Notes: generated by a model from the letters alone, not told the origin. Shown: positions 1-7,795, counted from the first letter of the stretch. The stretch is 64,000 bases of DNA from Tropicimonas isoalkanivorans (GCF_900112335.1 NZ_FOLG01000001.1:62001-126000), one strand, 5' to 3'. Made by a program: numbers and translations.

Positions 1-699
1 GGGCGCCGCGCCGTCGGTCACCAGCGCCCGCCGGGCGCCGCGCGCCACCAGCGCTTCTGCCGCGTGCCGGGCGGAGGGGAAGCGGTCGTCGCAGATCAGC
101 CCCGCCTCGATCCGGTTGACGTAGAGGGTTCCGGCCGGGTGCCGCAACAGCGGCAGCAAGCGCCCGGCCTTGCCGGGGGATGCCGGTGCAATCCGCAGAT
201 CCGCCTGTGCAAAGAGCGGGCTGTCGGCAATTCGCGAGAGCAGATCTTCTGTCAGGTTGCCATCTACGGCCACGATCCCGGAGTGCGGCCGCTCGGCGGA
301 GCCAAGCCGGCCATCGATCAGCGGCGCCAGGATCGCATCGCCCGCCCGTTCCAGCGAATGCGCATCGGCCACTGCGGCGATCAGGCCGTTCTCGGCCTCG
401 ATCGCCATGTATTGATCGGTCGGAAGGTCCTCCGACCAGGTGACATGCGCGGTGTCCATCCCGAGCGCTTTGGCCGCGGATGCGAGCTCCTGTCCGGGAG
501 CATCGCGCCCCAGCACGGTCAGCAGGGATGGCCGCATCCCCTCCCGGCAGAGCGCCATGGCAATGTTCATCGCCACGCCGCCCGGCACGCGAGTAATCCG
601 GCCCGGAACGTCGTGGCCCACGGCCATGGAGCGCGGGGTCCGCCCGATCACGTCCCACAGGACGGATCCGATGCACAGTATGTCCGGACGGCTTTCCAT
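1..699 (-). CDS. PfkB-family carbohydrate/nucleoside kinase (partial, 3' end off the window)
   Basis: The gene runs off the left edge; 233 codons are visible from the ATG at 699. The protein opens with the family's N-terminal strand (DILCIGSVLWDVIG) and a glycine-rich PfkB signature-1-like stretch (RVPGGVAMNIAMALCREG, about residues 35-52), followed by LTVLGRDAPG, as in ribokinase-like kinases that phosphorylate a sugar or nucleoside with ATP. The C-terminal catalytic signature (DTxGAGD) lies outside the window, so substrate cannot be judged. In Rhodobacterales a kinase of this type often sits beside pseudouridine-5-phosphate glycosidase, so a pseudouridine kinase is possible but is only inference. 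Family assignment is firm, substrate is not. Confidence 0.8.
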   Translation of the reverse strand, partial: MESRPDILCIGSVLWDVIGRTPRSMAVGHDVPGRITRVPGGVAMNIAMALCREGMRPSLLTVLGRDAPGQELASAAKALGMDTAHVTWSEDLPTDQYMAIEAENGLIAAVADAHSLERAGDAILAPLIDGRLGSAERPHSGIVAVDGNLTEDLLSRIADSPLFAQADLRIAPASPGKAGRLLPLLRHPAGTLYVNRIEAGLICDDRFPSARHAAEALVARGARRALVTDGAAP

Positions 700-797
700 G
701 GCCGCAAATGACCCAGCCTGCGGCAGCAGCGCAAGCGCGATCCTTCTTGTGTCCGGAAATATCCCCGCCGGAGGCAAAAAAACTTTCGGCGCGGCGC

Positions 798-1145
798 TTA
801 GCCTTTCAGCGCGTATCTGTCCGCCTCTTCGAAGACGTCAATCACGATCGATCCTGCCTTCACCCTGGCCGAATGCTCCGCGCCTGCTGGGATGTCATAG
901 CTCTGCCCGGGCATGTAGGTGCGGGTCTGTCCATCCACTGTCAGGGTCACCTCACCCTCGATCACCGTGCCCCATTGCCCCTTGTGGGCATGGGGCGGCA
1001 GGTCGAAATCGGTATGGAACAGGAAGAACACGGCCAATGCATCGTCCGACCGGATCGCCTTTGCTTCGACCTGAGATTCCGGGAATGGGATGTCCAGCGC
1101 TGGCAGCGCCTGCAGGAAGTTGGGTAGGGGCACCGGGGTCTCCAT
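798..1145 (-). CDS. small single-domain cupin protein
   Basis: 115 residues forming one cupin barrel. The first cupin motif is visible as LPPHAHKGQWGTVIEGEVTL (about residues 50-69), with the metal-binding His-x-His and the following glycines, and the second as MPGQSYDIPAGAEHSARV (about residues 78-95). Small stand-alone cupins bind a metal and act as isomerases, dioxygenases or small-molecule sensors; nothing here shows which. It lies between the PfkB kinase and rpsB and is on the opposite strand to rpsB, so it is probably a single-gene unit or is cotranscribed with the kinase downstream of it. Function unknown. Confidence 0.82.
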   Translation of the reverse strand: METPVPLPNFLQALPALDIPFPESQVEAKAIRSDDALAVFFLFHTDFDLPPHAHKGQWGTVIEGEVTLTVDGQTRTYMPGQSYDIPAGAEHSARVKAGSIVIDVFEEADRYALKG

Positions 1146-1350
1146 TTATTGCGCGGCGACCCTAGCAGGAAATTTCTCCAAGGGTAGGAAAACCGGGGCA
1201 GGGGGTTGCGCAACGGGCGGCGATGGAGTAATGCGCGCCCACTTCACAGGCGGGGCCTGGGCCATCGGGGGAGACATCCCCGTTCGGTCCGCCGGTTGGG
1301 AGAGATCCCTGAATGCCCCGCTGAGGATGCGAAACCGGAAAGGATAGGAC

Positions 1351-2148
1351 ATGGCGCTTCCTGAGTTCACTCTGCGTCAGCTGCTCGAAGCTGGCGTTCA
1401 CTTTGGTCACCAGACCCAGCGGTGGAATCCCCGCATGGGCGAGTACATCTACGGCGACCGCAACGGCATTCATATCGTCGACCTGACGCAGACCGTCCCG
1501 ATGCTGGACCAGGCTCTGATGGTCGTGCGCGACACCGTCGCCAAGGGCGGACGGATCCTGTTCGTCGGCACCAAGCGGCAGGCTCAGAAGCCGATCGCCG
1601 ACGCCGCCGAGCGCTGCGCGCAGTATTACATGAACCACCGCTGGCTGGGCGGCACGCTCACCAACTGGAAGACCGTTTCCCAGTCGATCGACCGCCTGCG
1701 CGCGATTGACGAGCAGATGGCTCTGGGGGCCGAAGGCCTGACCAAGAAAGAGCGCCTGCACATGGAGCGCGACCAGCAGAAGCTGCAAGCCTCGCTCGGC
1801 GGTATCCGCGAGATGGGCGGCATTCCGGACCTGCTGTTCGTGATCGACGTCAACAAGGAAGACCTCGCCATTGCCGAAGCGAAGAAGCTCGGCATTCCGG
1901 TGGTCGCCGTGGTCGACACCAACTGCTCGCCCGAGGGCGTGGACTACGTGATCCCGGGCAATGACGACGCCGCCCGCGCGATCGCGCTCTATTGCGACCT
2001 CGTCTCCCGCGCCGCGCTCGACGGCATGTCGGCGCAAATGGACGCTGCCGGCATCGACGTGGGCGAGATGGAAGAGGCGTTGGTCGAAGAAGATCTGGAC
2101 GCCGCGCCCGCAGAGGCCGCCGCGCAGACCGAAAGCGCCGACGCCTGA
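1351..2148 (+). CDS. rpsB: 30S ribosomal protein S2
   Basis: 265 residues, full length, beginning with the conserved S2 block ([20 protein letters not shown]) and containing [10 protein letters not shown] and the [12 protein letters not shown] segment. The acidic, Ala/Glu-rich C-terminal tail (about residues 240-265) is a common alphaproteobacterial extension. S2 joins the 30S subunit late and supports S1 binding. The ATG at 1351 follows a purine-rich AAGGATAGG ribosome site. It is followed after 86 bases by tsf, the near-universal gene pair, and an exact hairpin lies between the two. Confidence 0.98.
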   Translation: MALPEFTLRQLLEAGVHFGHQTQRWNPRMGEYIYGDRNGIHIVDLTQTVPMLDQALMVVRDTVAKGGRILFVGTKRQAQKPIADAAERCAQYYMNHRWLGGTLTNWKTVSQSIDRLRAIDEQMALGAEGLTKKERLHMERDQQKLQASLGGIREMGGIPDLLFVIDVNKEDLAIAEAKKLGIPVVAVVDTNCSPEGVDYVIPGNDDAARAIALYCDLVSRAALDGMSAQMDAAGIDVGEMEEALVEEDLDAAPAEAAAQTESADA

Positions 2149-2183
2149 CCGGCAACGCACGCCGCGTCACGGAACTGATACTG

Positions 2184-2205
2184 GCGGTGGGGTAGTCCCC
2201 ACCGC
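2184..2205 (+). terminator. rpsB-tsf intercistronic hairpin
   Basis: A perfect 9-bp GC stem (GCGGTGGGG / CCCCACCGC) closes a four-base TAGT loop. No T-run follows, so this is more likely an attenuating or mRNA-stabilising element setting the S2:EF-Ts ratio than a full terminator. Confidence 0.6.
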
Positions 2206-2234
2206 AGCACGACCCCCAATCGAGGAGAGCCAAG

Positions 2235-3110
2235 ATGGCGATCACCGCGAAACAGGTGAAGGAACTGCGCGACCAGACCGGCGCAGGCATGATGGACGCC
2301 AAGAAGGCGCTGACCGAAACCGACGGCGACATGGAGGCCGCGGTTGACTGGCTGCGCACCAAAGGCCTGGCCAAGGCTGCCAAGAAGTCCGGCCGCACCG
2401 CGGCTGAAGGCCTGGTGGGCGTGGAGGTTGACGGCGGCACCGGCGTGGTCGTGGAGTTGAACTCCGAGACCGACTTCGTCGGCAAGAATGCCGAGTTCCA
2501 GGAGATGGTCAGCGCCATCGCCAAGACCGCCATCAACGCGCCGGACCTGATGTCGCTCAAGAGCGCCGACCTGGGCGGCAAGACGGTGGAAGAGACGGTC
2601 ACGGACAAGATTGCCAAGATCGGCGAAAACATGTCCCTGCGCCGGATGGAGCGCCTCGAAGGCGAGACTGTTGTCTCCTACGTGCACAACGCCGTCGCGC
2701 CCGGACTGGGCAAGATTGGTGTGCTCGTCGCACTGACGGGGGGCGATGAAGCCTTCGGCAAGCAGGTGGCCATGCACATCGCGGCTGCCAGCCCGGCGTC
2801 GCTGTCCGAGGCAGACCTGGATCCGGCCATCGTCGAGCACGAGAAGCAGGTTCAGATGGACATCGCTCGCGAGTCCGGCAAGCCGGAAGCCGTCATCGAA
2901 AAGATGATCGTCGGCCGGATGAAGAAATTCCTGGGCGAAGTTACGCTCCTGGGGCAGGCCTTCGTCGTCAACCCGGATCTGACGGTTGGCGAAGCCGCCA
3001 AGGACGCCGGCGCCGAGATCACCGGTTTCGTTCGCATGGCAGTGGGCGAGGGGATCGAGGTCGAGAAGGAAGACTTCGCAGCCGAGGTCGCCAAGGCCGC
3101 GCAAGGCTGA
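2235..3110 (+). CDS. tsf: translation elongation factor Ts
   Basis: 291 residues, the usual length. The N-terminal UBA-like domain with [19 protein letters not shown] (about residues 8-26) is followed by the nucleotide-exchange core that displaces GDP from EF-Tu. A strong GAGGAG ribosome site precedes the ATG. It forms an operon with rpsB and is followed by a GC hairpin terminator. The canonical neighbour frr/pyrH is not next; the following DNA is instead an AT-richer segment with unrelated genes, suggesting that the usual order has been interrupted. Confidence 0.98.
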   Translation: MAITAKQVKELRDQTGAGMMDAKKALTETDGDMEAAVDWLRTKGLAKAAKKSGRTAAEGLVGVEVDGGTGVVVELNSETDFVGKNAEFQEMVSAIAKTAINAPDLMSLKSADLGGKTVEETVTDKIAKIGENMSLRRMERLEGETVVSYVHNAVAPGLGKIGVLVALTGGDEAFGKQVAMHIAAASPASLSEADLDPAIVEHEKQVQMDIARESGKPEAVIEKMIVGRMKKFLGEVTLLGQAFVVNPDLTVGEAAKDAGAEITGFVRMAVGEGIEVEKEDFAAEVAKAAQG

Positions 3111-3147
3111 CAATTTTCGCCTCGGCGATCCGTGTCAGTGCAGATTT

Positions 3148-3180
3148 CGCGCCGTCCCCACTGGGGGCGGCGCGTTTCGA
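3148..3180 (+). terminator. terminator after tsf
   Basis: Inverted repeat CGCGCCG-TCCCC / GGGGG-CGGCGCG with a three-base loop (stem 3148-3159 and 3163-3174) immediately followed by a GTTTCGATTC tail. It sits 37 bases after the tsf stop. Confidence 0.65.
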
Positions 3181-3251
3181 TTCGACGGGGTAGGATGAGC
3201 GTGCCGCCCTGACAAAACGTCAATGGACACGCGATATTTCCCGGAAACGGT

Positions 3252-3302
3252 CTCTAAAATAAAAGTCGGCCCGAGATGCGGAAAATACGCCCTCGGACCG
3301 AC
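3252..3302 (-). terminator. minus-strand intrinsic terminator, possible sRNA 3' end
   Basis: Arms at 3265-3275 and 3292-3302 form an 11-bp stem. On the minus strand the one non-Watson-Crick position is a G-U pair, whereas on the plus strand it would be a C-A mismatch, so the structure favours minus-strand RNA. On that strand the stem is directly followed by TTTTATTTTAG. It lies about 220 bases beyond the luxR stop, leaving room for a small RNA. Confidence 0.6.
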
Positions 3303-3429
3303 ATCCGGTTTCCCGGAGCGACTCGACGTTCATCGTAATCGCGATTCCCATCACATCGCAGTTCCCAGGCCCAATAGCCACCACTCACGGAACACCGGCA
3401 GAATGCCATAGTGACCTACGGTAAGGTAA

Positions 3430-3445
3430 GTAAGGTTTTCCTTAC
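3430..3445. repeat. short perfect dyad GTAAGG-TTTT-CCTTAC
   Basis: Six-base arms around a TTTT loop, preceded by a further GTAAGGTAAG copy on the plus side. It may be a weak terminator or a protein-binding dyad between the convergent genes. Confidence 0.4.
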
Positions 3446-3524
3446 CTCGTGTGGTTAAAGACAATAAATATCTATAAAATTCAATAATTTATCGATCATG
3501 CCGCATTGCAGAAAAATTTTGGAT

Positions 3525-4358
3525 CTACGCTAAGTCACCGTGAAGGCTATAGATCTGATTCAAAAAAGCGGCCTTCAGGACCGCTTGTGCCGTGGTTGCA
3601 ACGTCAAGCGTCTCGCGCGCGAGGCGGAGGTGTTTCTCCACCGTCGGAGGGGTCAGGCCCATGATCGACGCGATATCCGCCGTCGTCTTTCCGTCTCCGA
3701 CCCACTCCAGAACCTCGCGCTGGCGCGGCGTCAGGGCGCGGCGCGTTTGCGGATGGGGCAAGCCGATAAGGCGCAGGTGGAGGACATTGCACATCGCTGT
3801 GATGACCCGACCGTGCTCAGCCCAGATCTCGTCCGTCTGGTCGAAGGACAACGCCGGGACGGAGGTGAGGCTGATCCCGCCCTTGGCGCGTCCTGACGAT
3901 GTGGGAAAGCTGATCGTGTAGCCGCCCAGAAGCCCGTGGGACCGGTTGAAGGCCCAGATCCGCTCTGCTGCCGAGCTTGACTTGCCGCCAAGAGGCAGGC
4001 TTTCGGCGTCCCTCCAGGAGCACGCCCCAACGTTTCGAAGCGCCCAAAGCGTCATAGGAGCCTGCTGGTACAATCCCGATTCCAGAAACGTTTGAATGTA
4101 CTCGGGGTCGTGATTTGTCAGAACGAGCATGTCCTGCAGATCCCCCAGCGAATGCTCAGTGCGGAACCTGGTGAATCCGTACAGGACACGATTGAACCCG
4201 AACCGTGCCATGACGTCTGTATGGTAATCCCATACCTGCTGCATGTCCGGGAGTGTTGTGATCCGTTCGACATACCCGAGGATCGCCGAGGGCGCCTCCG
4301 TGCCTGATAAGCCGGACGCGGAGAGATGCGCACTTTGCCGGGGAATGTCTTCGCTCAC
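3525..4358 (-). CDS. LuxR-family regulator with autoinducer-binding-type domain (LuxR solo)
   Basis: 277 residues. Residues about 40-190 resemble the autoinducer-binding domain (VWDYHTDVMARFGFNRVLYGFTRF, GLLGGYTISFP), and residues about 208-265 are a clear LuxR helix-turn-helix (ALTPRQREVLEWVGDGKTTADIASIMGLTPPTVEKHL). No luxI-type synthase is in the window, so it is a solo regulator whose ligand is unknown. It is transcribed away from rquA, with a 353-base divergent region between them that holds two inverted repeats, making rquA a plausible target. Base composition is lower in GC than the tsf and phosphate genes on either side. Confidence 0.85.
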   Translation of the reverse strand: MSEDIPRQSAHLSASGLSGTEAPSAILGYVERITTLPDMQQVWDYHTDVMARFGFNRVLYGFTRFRTEHSLGDLQDMLVLTNHDPEYIQTFLESGLYQQAPMTLWALRNVGACSWRDAESLPLGGKSSSAAERIWAFNRSHGLLGGYTISFPTSSGRAKGGISLTSVPALSFDQTDEIWAEHGRVITAMCNVLHLRLIGLPHPQTRRALTPRQREVLEWVGDGKTTADIASIMGLTPPTVEKHLRLARETLDVATTAQAVLKAAFLNQIYSLHGDLA

Positions 4359-4711
4359 TCGGCCTCCAACACCTCGTCACGATAAAATTCGTTAATCGAA
4401 GGACAACATAAGTAAATGCTTGGAGCCTGTCGAGGCGCGGCTTACGCCGGGGCTGGGGGCATATTGCCCGTATTGAGCCGAGAGTTGCAAAAGACGCCAT
4501 TCGGGATTGCGTTTCGTGAAGGTTTTGGCGAGATATGCCGCATTTGCGTGGTCGGTTGACCGCATTAAGGTCCTCCCCAAATCCCGGTAAGGACCAAGGC
4601 CGAATATCCCGAGACGAAGGACGGGATATCGGTTAGAGGTCGTTTTTACTCATCCGCACGCGCGGCGGGCACCGATGGCGCCGAGACAGGGGCAAACAGA
4701 AAGGTCTAGGA
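4359..4711. promoter_or_regulatory. divergent control region between luxR solo and rquA
   Basis: No supported gene in these 353 bases. It must contain both promoters. Two adjacent inverted repeats (4569-4595 and 4604-4629) lie 80-140 bases before the rquA start and are listed as one element. Confidence 0.55.
4569..4629. promoter_or_regulatory. paired inverted repeats upstream of rquA
   Basis: First repeat: GGTCCT (4569-4574) and AGGACC (4590-4595). Second: ATATCCCG (4604-4611) and CGGGATAT (4622-4629) around a ten-base spacer; both arms of the second are flanked by CG-rich bases that extend the symmetry imperfectly. Candidate operator for the divergent LuxR protein or another regulator. Confidence 0.45.
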
Positions 4712-5467
4712 ATGAACGCGAGCGTTGACTTCGGCGTCGAGCAGGAGAAACCCGCCCGAGCAATTCATGGTGGGCAGGCAGCCGTGTCGAAGGCCGCCGC
4801 GGCGGCTCCGGCACTGCCGGACTACCTGGTCGATGTCTATACCTGGGCCTACGTCGCCCCGAAGATGGTGGACATTCTTGATAGAGAGATCATTGTCGCC
4901 ATCATCCTGTGGTGTCAGCAGAACAAGCTGATGCGCGCGGCCCGCGAGGAGATTGCGGCGGGGAGCCGCGTTCTGCAACCCGCAGCCGTCTACGGGAAAC
5001 TGGTCGGTCACCTGGCCGAAAAGATCGGGCCAAAGGGCGAATACCATGTGACAGACATCCAGCAGGTGCAGATCGACCACGTGCGCCGCAAGATCGGAGA
5101 TCTGCCGCAGTCGCGCACTGAGATCTGCGACGCGCGCACCACCGGCGACGGGCTTTATGACACGGTTTGCAGCTACTTCCTGATGCACGAGGTGCCGGAA
5201 GACTACAAACGTGACATCGCGAACAACCTTGCCTCACACGTGAAGCCCGGCGGCAAACTGATGTTCGTGGATTATCACGAGCCGGCGTTCCTGCACCCGA
5301 TGCGTCCGATCATCTGGCTTGTTTTCAAATGGTTGGAGCCGTTTGCGAAAGCTCTGTGGAAGAATGAAATGTTCGACTACATCGACGAGCCCGAGCAGTT
5401 CGAGTGGCGCAAGGAGACCTATTTCGGCGGTCTTTATCAAAAGGTCGTCGGCATCAAGCGCGGCTGA
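4712..5467 (+). CDS. rquA: RquA-type quinone aminotransferase (rhodoquinone biosynthesis, methyltransferase fold)
   Basis: 251 residues. RquA uses S-adenosylmethionine as amino donor to turn ubiquinone into rhodoquinone. Diagnostic features: VYTWAYVAP at 42-50, a degenerate SAM motif I VLQPAAVYG at 87-95 in place of the usual GxGxG, LMHE at 157-160, VDYHEPAFLHP at 186-196, and a C-terminal RKETYFGGLYQKVV block. These are the RquA hallmarks I recognise and they separate it from UbiE-type methyltransferases. Rhodoquinone supports fumarate reduction at low oxygen. Neighbours are a divergent LuxR solo and a glutaredoxin fusion. The first 35 residues are Ala-rich and not conserved. Confidence 0.85.
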   Translation: MNASVDFGVEQEKPARAIHGGQAAVSKAAAAAPALPDYLVDVYTWAYVAPKMVDILDREIIVAIILWCQQNKLMRAAREEIAAGSRVLQPAAVYGKLVGHLAEKIGPKGEYHVTDIQQVQIDHVRRKIGDLPQSRTEICDARTTGDGLYDTVCSYFLMHEVPEDYKRDIANNLASHVKPGGKLMFVDYHEPAFLHPMRPIIWLVFKWLEPFAKALWKNEMFDYIDEPEQFEWRKETYFGGLYQKVVGIKRG

Positions 5468-5524
5468 GGGCAGGGCGGTCGGACCGTTCATTGTCTCCGT
5501 TTCCACCGGAACACCTAACCGGCG

Positions 5525-5582
5525 TGGCGCGTTATCTTTCCAAGATCGCGCCACTCCGCTTCTGCCTCCAGAAATATGGAGG
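5525..5582. terminator. two successive stem-loops after rquA
   Basis: TGGCGCG/CGCGCCA (5525-5531 with 5547-5553) followed by CCTCCA-GAAATA-TGGAGG (5565-5582). They lie 58-115 bases past the rquA stop, in a 290-base gene-free gap, and lack a strong T-run; probable 3' end structures of the rquA transcript. Confidence 0.4.
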
Positions 5583-5757
5583 ATACCTCAATACCTTACG
5601 CTCGCTTCCTGACGGAACGCTTGTCTGCGGATCGGCTGATCGACCTCTCGGGGTAGCTCTGCCGGTTCGATCCAGGCAACTGCGGCTCCGGCACAGACGA
5701 AACGATGAGGAACTGGCCTCAAGTCGCTGATTTCTCGCAGAAAGCTGAGCGCTGAAC

Positions 5758-6534
5758 ATGCCTTTTGATAAACCCCAAGGGTCGTCCGGCACGCGTGCGG
5801 TCCTTTACCGTATGGCGATGCCGGATCACCTTTGCCCGTACGGCCTGAAGTCCCGGTACATCCTGACGCGTCATGGGCTGGATATCGAAGACCATAAGCT
5901 GACCACCCGCGACGAAACGGACGAGTTCATGGCGCGCCACGGGGTGGACACCACGCCACAGACCTGGATCGACGGCGAACGGATCGGCGGGTACGACGCT
6001 TTACGGGAATTCTTCGGCGAAAAGTCGGATGACGACGAGAAAACCTATTGGCCCGTCATCACGATCTTTGCGGTCGCGTTTCTCATGGCGATCGCAGTTC
6101 AGTGGTCCGCTGGCGACCAGATGATGCACCTGAGGCTCATCGAACGCTTCATCGCAATCTCGATGTGCTTTCTTGCCGTTCAGAAGCTCAAGGATGTCGA
6201 GAGCTTTTCCACGATGTTCCTGAACTACGATCTGCTTGCCAGACGCTGGGTCCGCTACGGGTATCTCTATCCGTATGGTGAGGCGCTCGCCGGCATCCTG
6301 ATGCTTGCCGGCGCGCTCACGTGGATCTCGGCTCCGATTGCGATGTTCATTGGTTCCATCGGCGCAGTTTCGGTCTTCAAGGCTGTCTACATCGACAAGC
6401 GGGAGCTCAAGTGTGCCTGCGTTGGTGGCGATAGCAATGTGCCATTGGGATTCATCTCGCTAACGGAAAACCTGATGATGATTGCCATGGCAATCTGGAT
6501 GTCGGCGAAGGCGCTTGGCTACATTTCTATATGA
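5758..6534 (+). CDS. glutaredoxin domain fused to MauE/DoxX-like membrane domain
   Basis: 258 residues. Residues 10-95 are a glutaredoxin fold with the CPYG active site (Cys26; only one cysteine in the motif) and the TTPQTWIDGERIGGYDAL substrate-binding segment. From about residue 100 four to five hydrophobic helices follow, with a KCACVGG motif near residue 220 as in the MauE family, whose founding member helps form disulfides in methylamine dehydrogenase. The fusion suggests electron or thiol transfer across the membrane, perhaps to an envelope protein. It follows rquA by 290 bases on the same strand and converges on a DUF302 gene. Partner unknown. Confidence 0.8.
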   Translation: MPFDKPQGSSGTRAVLYRMAMPDHLCPYGLKSRYILTRHGLDIEDHKLTTRDETDEFMARHGVDTTPQTWIDGERIGGYDALREFFGEKSDDDEKTYWPVITIFAVAFLMAIAVQWSAGDQMMHLRLIERFIAISMCFLAVQKLKDVESFSTMFLNYDLLARRWVRYGYLYPYGEALAGILMLAGALTWISAPIAMFIGSIGAVSVFKAVYIDKRELKCACVGGDSNVPLGFISLTENLMMIAMAIWMSAKALGYISI

Positions 6535-6544
6535 CACCAGATAC

Positions 6545-6590
6545 AAAAACCGCCGCGGAGTGACCTCCGCGGCGGTTGTATATTTTACAT
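6545..6590. terminator. bidirectional terminator between Grx-MauE and DUF302 genes
   Basis: A perfect stem CCGCCGCGGA/TCCGCGGCGG (6550-6559 and 6566-6575) with AAAAA on the left and TTGTATATTTT on the right, so both convergent transcripts meet a stem followed by U-rich sequence. Confidence 0.85.
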
Positions 6591-6631
6591 AATACCGATT
6601 ATCGGACGAATGTAGGAAGGCTCGGTCGACA

Positions 6632-7018
6632 TCAGATGTCCGCCAACGCCTCCTCCAGCATCTTACGAACCTTTTCCGCAACCGGACGTACATCCTCCTT
6701 GTCGACCGGCTCAAAGGCCACCACCGGATCAATGGCGCTGACCTCGATGCCGTCGCCGACCTTGCGGAGGATCACGTTGCACGGCAGCAAAGCACCGATG
6801 CGCGGCTCTCCCTTCACCGCTTCCAAGGCTGACGGCGGATGGCATGCGCCGAGGATCTTGTAGTCCTCGAGATCGGCGCCGAGCTTCTCCTTCAGCTTCG
6901 CAGCGAGGTCGATTTCCGTAAGGACGCCAAATCCATGGGTCGACAGTGCGTCGCGCGTGCGGCGTTCGACCTCTTCCATGTCTGCGGAGTCGATCTGGCG
7001 GTCGATGGTATAGGCCAT
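6632..7018 (-). CDS. DUF302 family protein
   Basis: 128 residues with the DUF302 pattern: an N-terminal HGFGVLTEIDLAAKLKEKLG segment, YKILGACHPPSA with the conserved cysteine and histidine, and LLPCNVILR. No signal peptide is evident. DUF302 proteins are small alpha/beta proteins often found near redox or metal-related genes; their biochemical role is not established. A strong GGAGG site precedes the ATG. It is transcribed alone toward the Grx-MauE gene and lies just downstream of phoB on the same strand. Confidence 0.88.
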   Translation of the reverse strand: MAYTIDRQIDSADMEEVERRTRDALSTHGFGVLTEIDLAAKLKEKLGADLEDYKILGACHPPSALEAVKGEPRIGALLPCNVILRKVGDGIEVSAIDPVVAFEPVDKEDVRPVAEKVRKMLEEALADI

Positions 7019-7102
7019 GGGGAGCCTCCTCGTTTTTGGTTGATACGTGAGACAACGCTAGCGGTGGACGCACGTTCCTCCGCGCCCGTCAACTCTACGT
7101 CA

Positions 7103-7795
7103 TCACCCAAGCGCGTACCCGGCCCCGCGCACCGTGCGGACCGGATCGGTGCCGCCGTGTTGGCACAGTGCCTTTCGCAGCCGGCCGATATGCACGTCGA
7201 CCGTCCGTGTGTCGACGTAGATGTCGCGGCCCCAGACCCGGTCGAGCAGCTGTTCGCGGCTCCAGACGCGGCCCGGCTTCTCCATGAAGGTGGACAGCAA
7301 GCGAAACTCCGTGGGCCCGAGTTTCAGCAGCTTATCACCGCGAAAGACCTTATGGGTCTCCGCATCAAGAACGATGTCGTCGAACTCCAGCCGTTCGCCC
7401 ACGCTGGCCGGTCGCGTCCGGCGGAGCTGCGCCCGAATGCGGGCCATCAACTCGATGACGGAATACGGCTTCACCACGTAGTCATCTGCCCCGGTTTCCA
7501 ACCCGCGCACACGGTCGACTTCTTCCGACCGGGCGCTGAGCATGATGATCGGCACATGCCGGGTGTCGGACCGCATCTTCAGCCGCCGGCACACCTCGAT
7601 GCCGGAGACGTTGGGAAGCATCCAGTCCAGAACGATGACGTCCGGGGCATCCTCGTCGACGAGCAGCATCGCCTCCTCGCCGTTCTCTGCCCGGCAGACG
7701 CGAAAACCTTCGGCCTCGAGATTGTAGGCCAGAACCTCGCGTTGCGCCGGCTCATCCTCGACGACCAGAACGCTGGGCTGCTCGGGTGACGCCAT
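7103..7795 (-). CDS. phoB: phosphate regulon response regulator PhoB
   Basis: 230 residues: an N-terminal receiver (VVEDEP acidic pocket, phosphoacceptor Asp57 in VIVLDWMLP, Lys in VVKPYS) followed by an OmpR-type winged-helix DNA-binding domain (LGPTEFRLLSTFMEKPGRVWSREQLLDRVWG ... VDVHIGRLRKAL ... VRTVRGAGYAL). Phosphorylated by PhoR, it binds Pho boxes such as the one at 13375-13392. Its ATG overlaps the phoU stop by one base (TGATG), so it ends the pst operon and should be positively autoregulated through the pstS promoter. Confidence 0.97.
   Translation of the reverse strand: MASPEQPSVLVVEDEPAQREVLAYNLEAEGFRVCRAENGEEAMLLVDEDAPDVIVLDWMLPNVSGIEVCRRLKMRSDTRHVPIIMLSARSEEVDRVRGLETGADDYVVKPYSVIELMARIRAQLRRTRPASVGERLEFDDIVLDAETHKVFRGDKLLKLGPTEFRLLSTFMEKPGRVWSREQLLDRVWGRDIYVDTRTVDVHIGRLRKALCQHGGTDPVRTVRGAGYALG

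Larger units (their letters stand above)
3181..3524. other. intergenic segment between convergent tsf and luxR genes
   Basis: No convincing protein gene. The part near 3450-3520 is very AT-rich compared with the rest of the window. It holds two structured elements, listed separately: a minus-strand terminator-like stem at 3252-3302 and a short dyad at 3430-3445. It could hold a small RNA or a long 3' untranslated region of the luxR gene. Confidence 0.5.

Noticed and set aside
3223-3411. Possible 62-residue protein after tsf.
   Set aside because: It spans the structured terminator-like element at 3252-3302, has no ribosome site and a random-looking sequence.
4392-4580. Possible 62-residue protein in the luxR-rquA control region.
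   Set aside because: No family resemblance or ribosome site, and it would fill the only available promoter region of both neighbours.
6839-7789. A 316-codon plus-strand frame opposite phoB and DUF302.
   Set aside because: Antisense to phoB, no recognisable domain, codon pattern mirrors the real gene.
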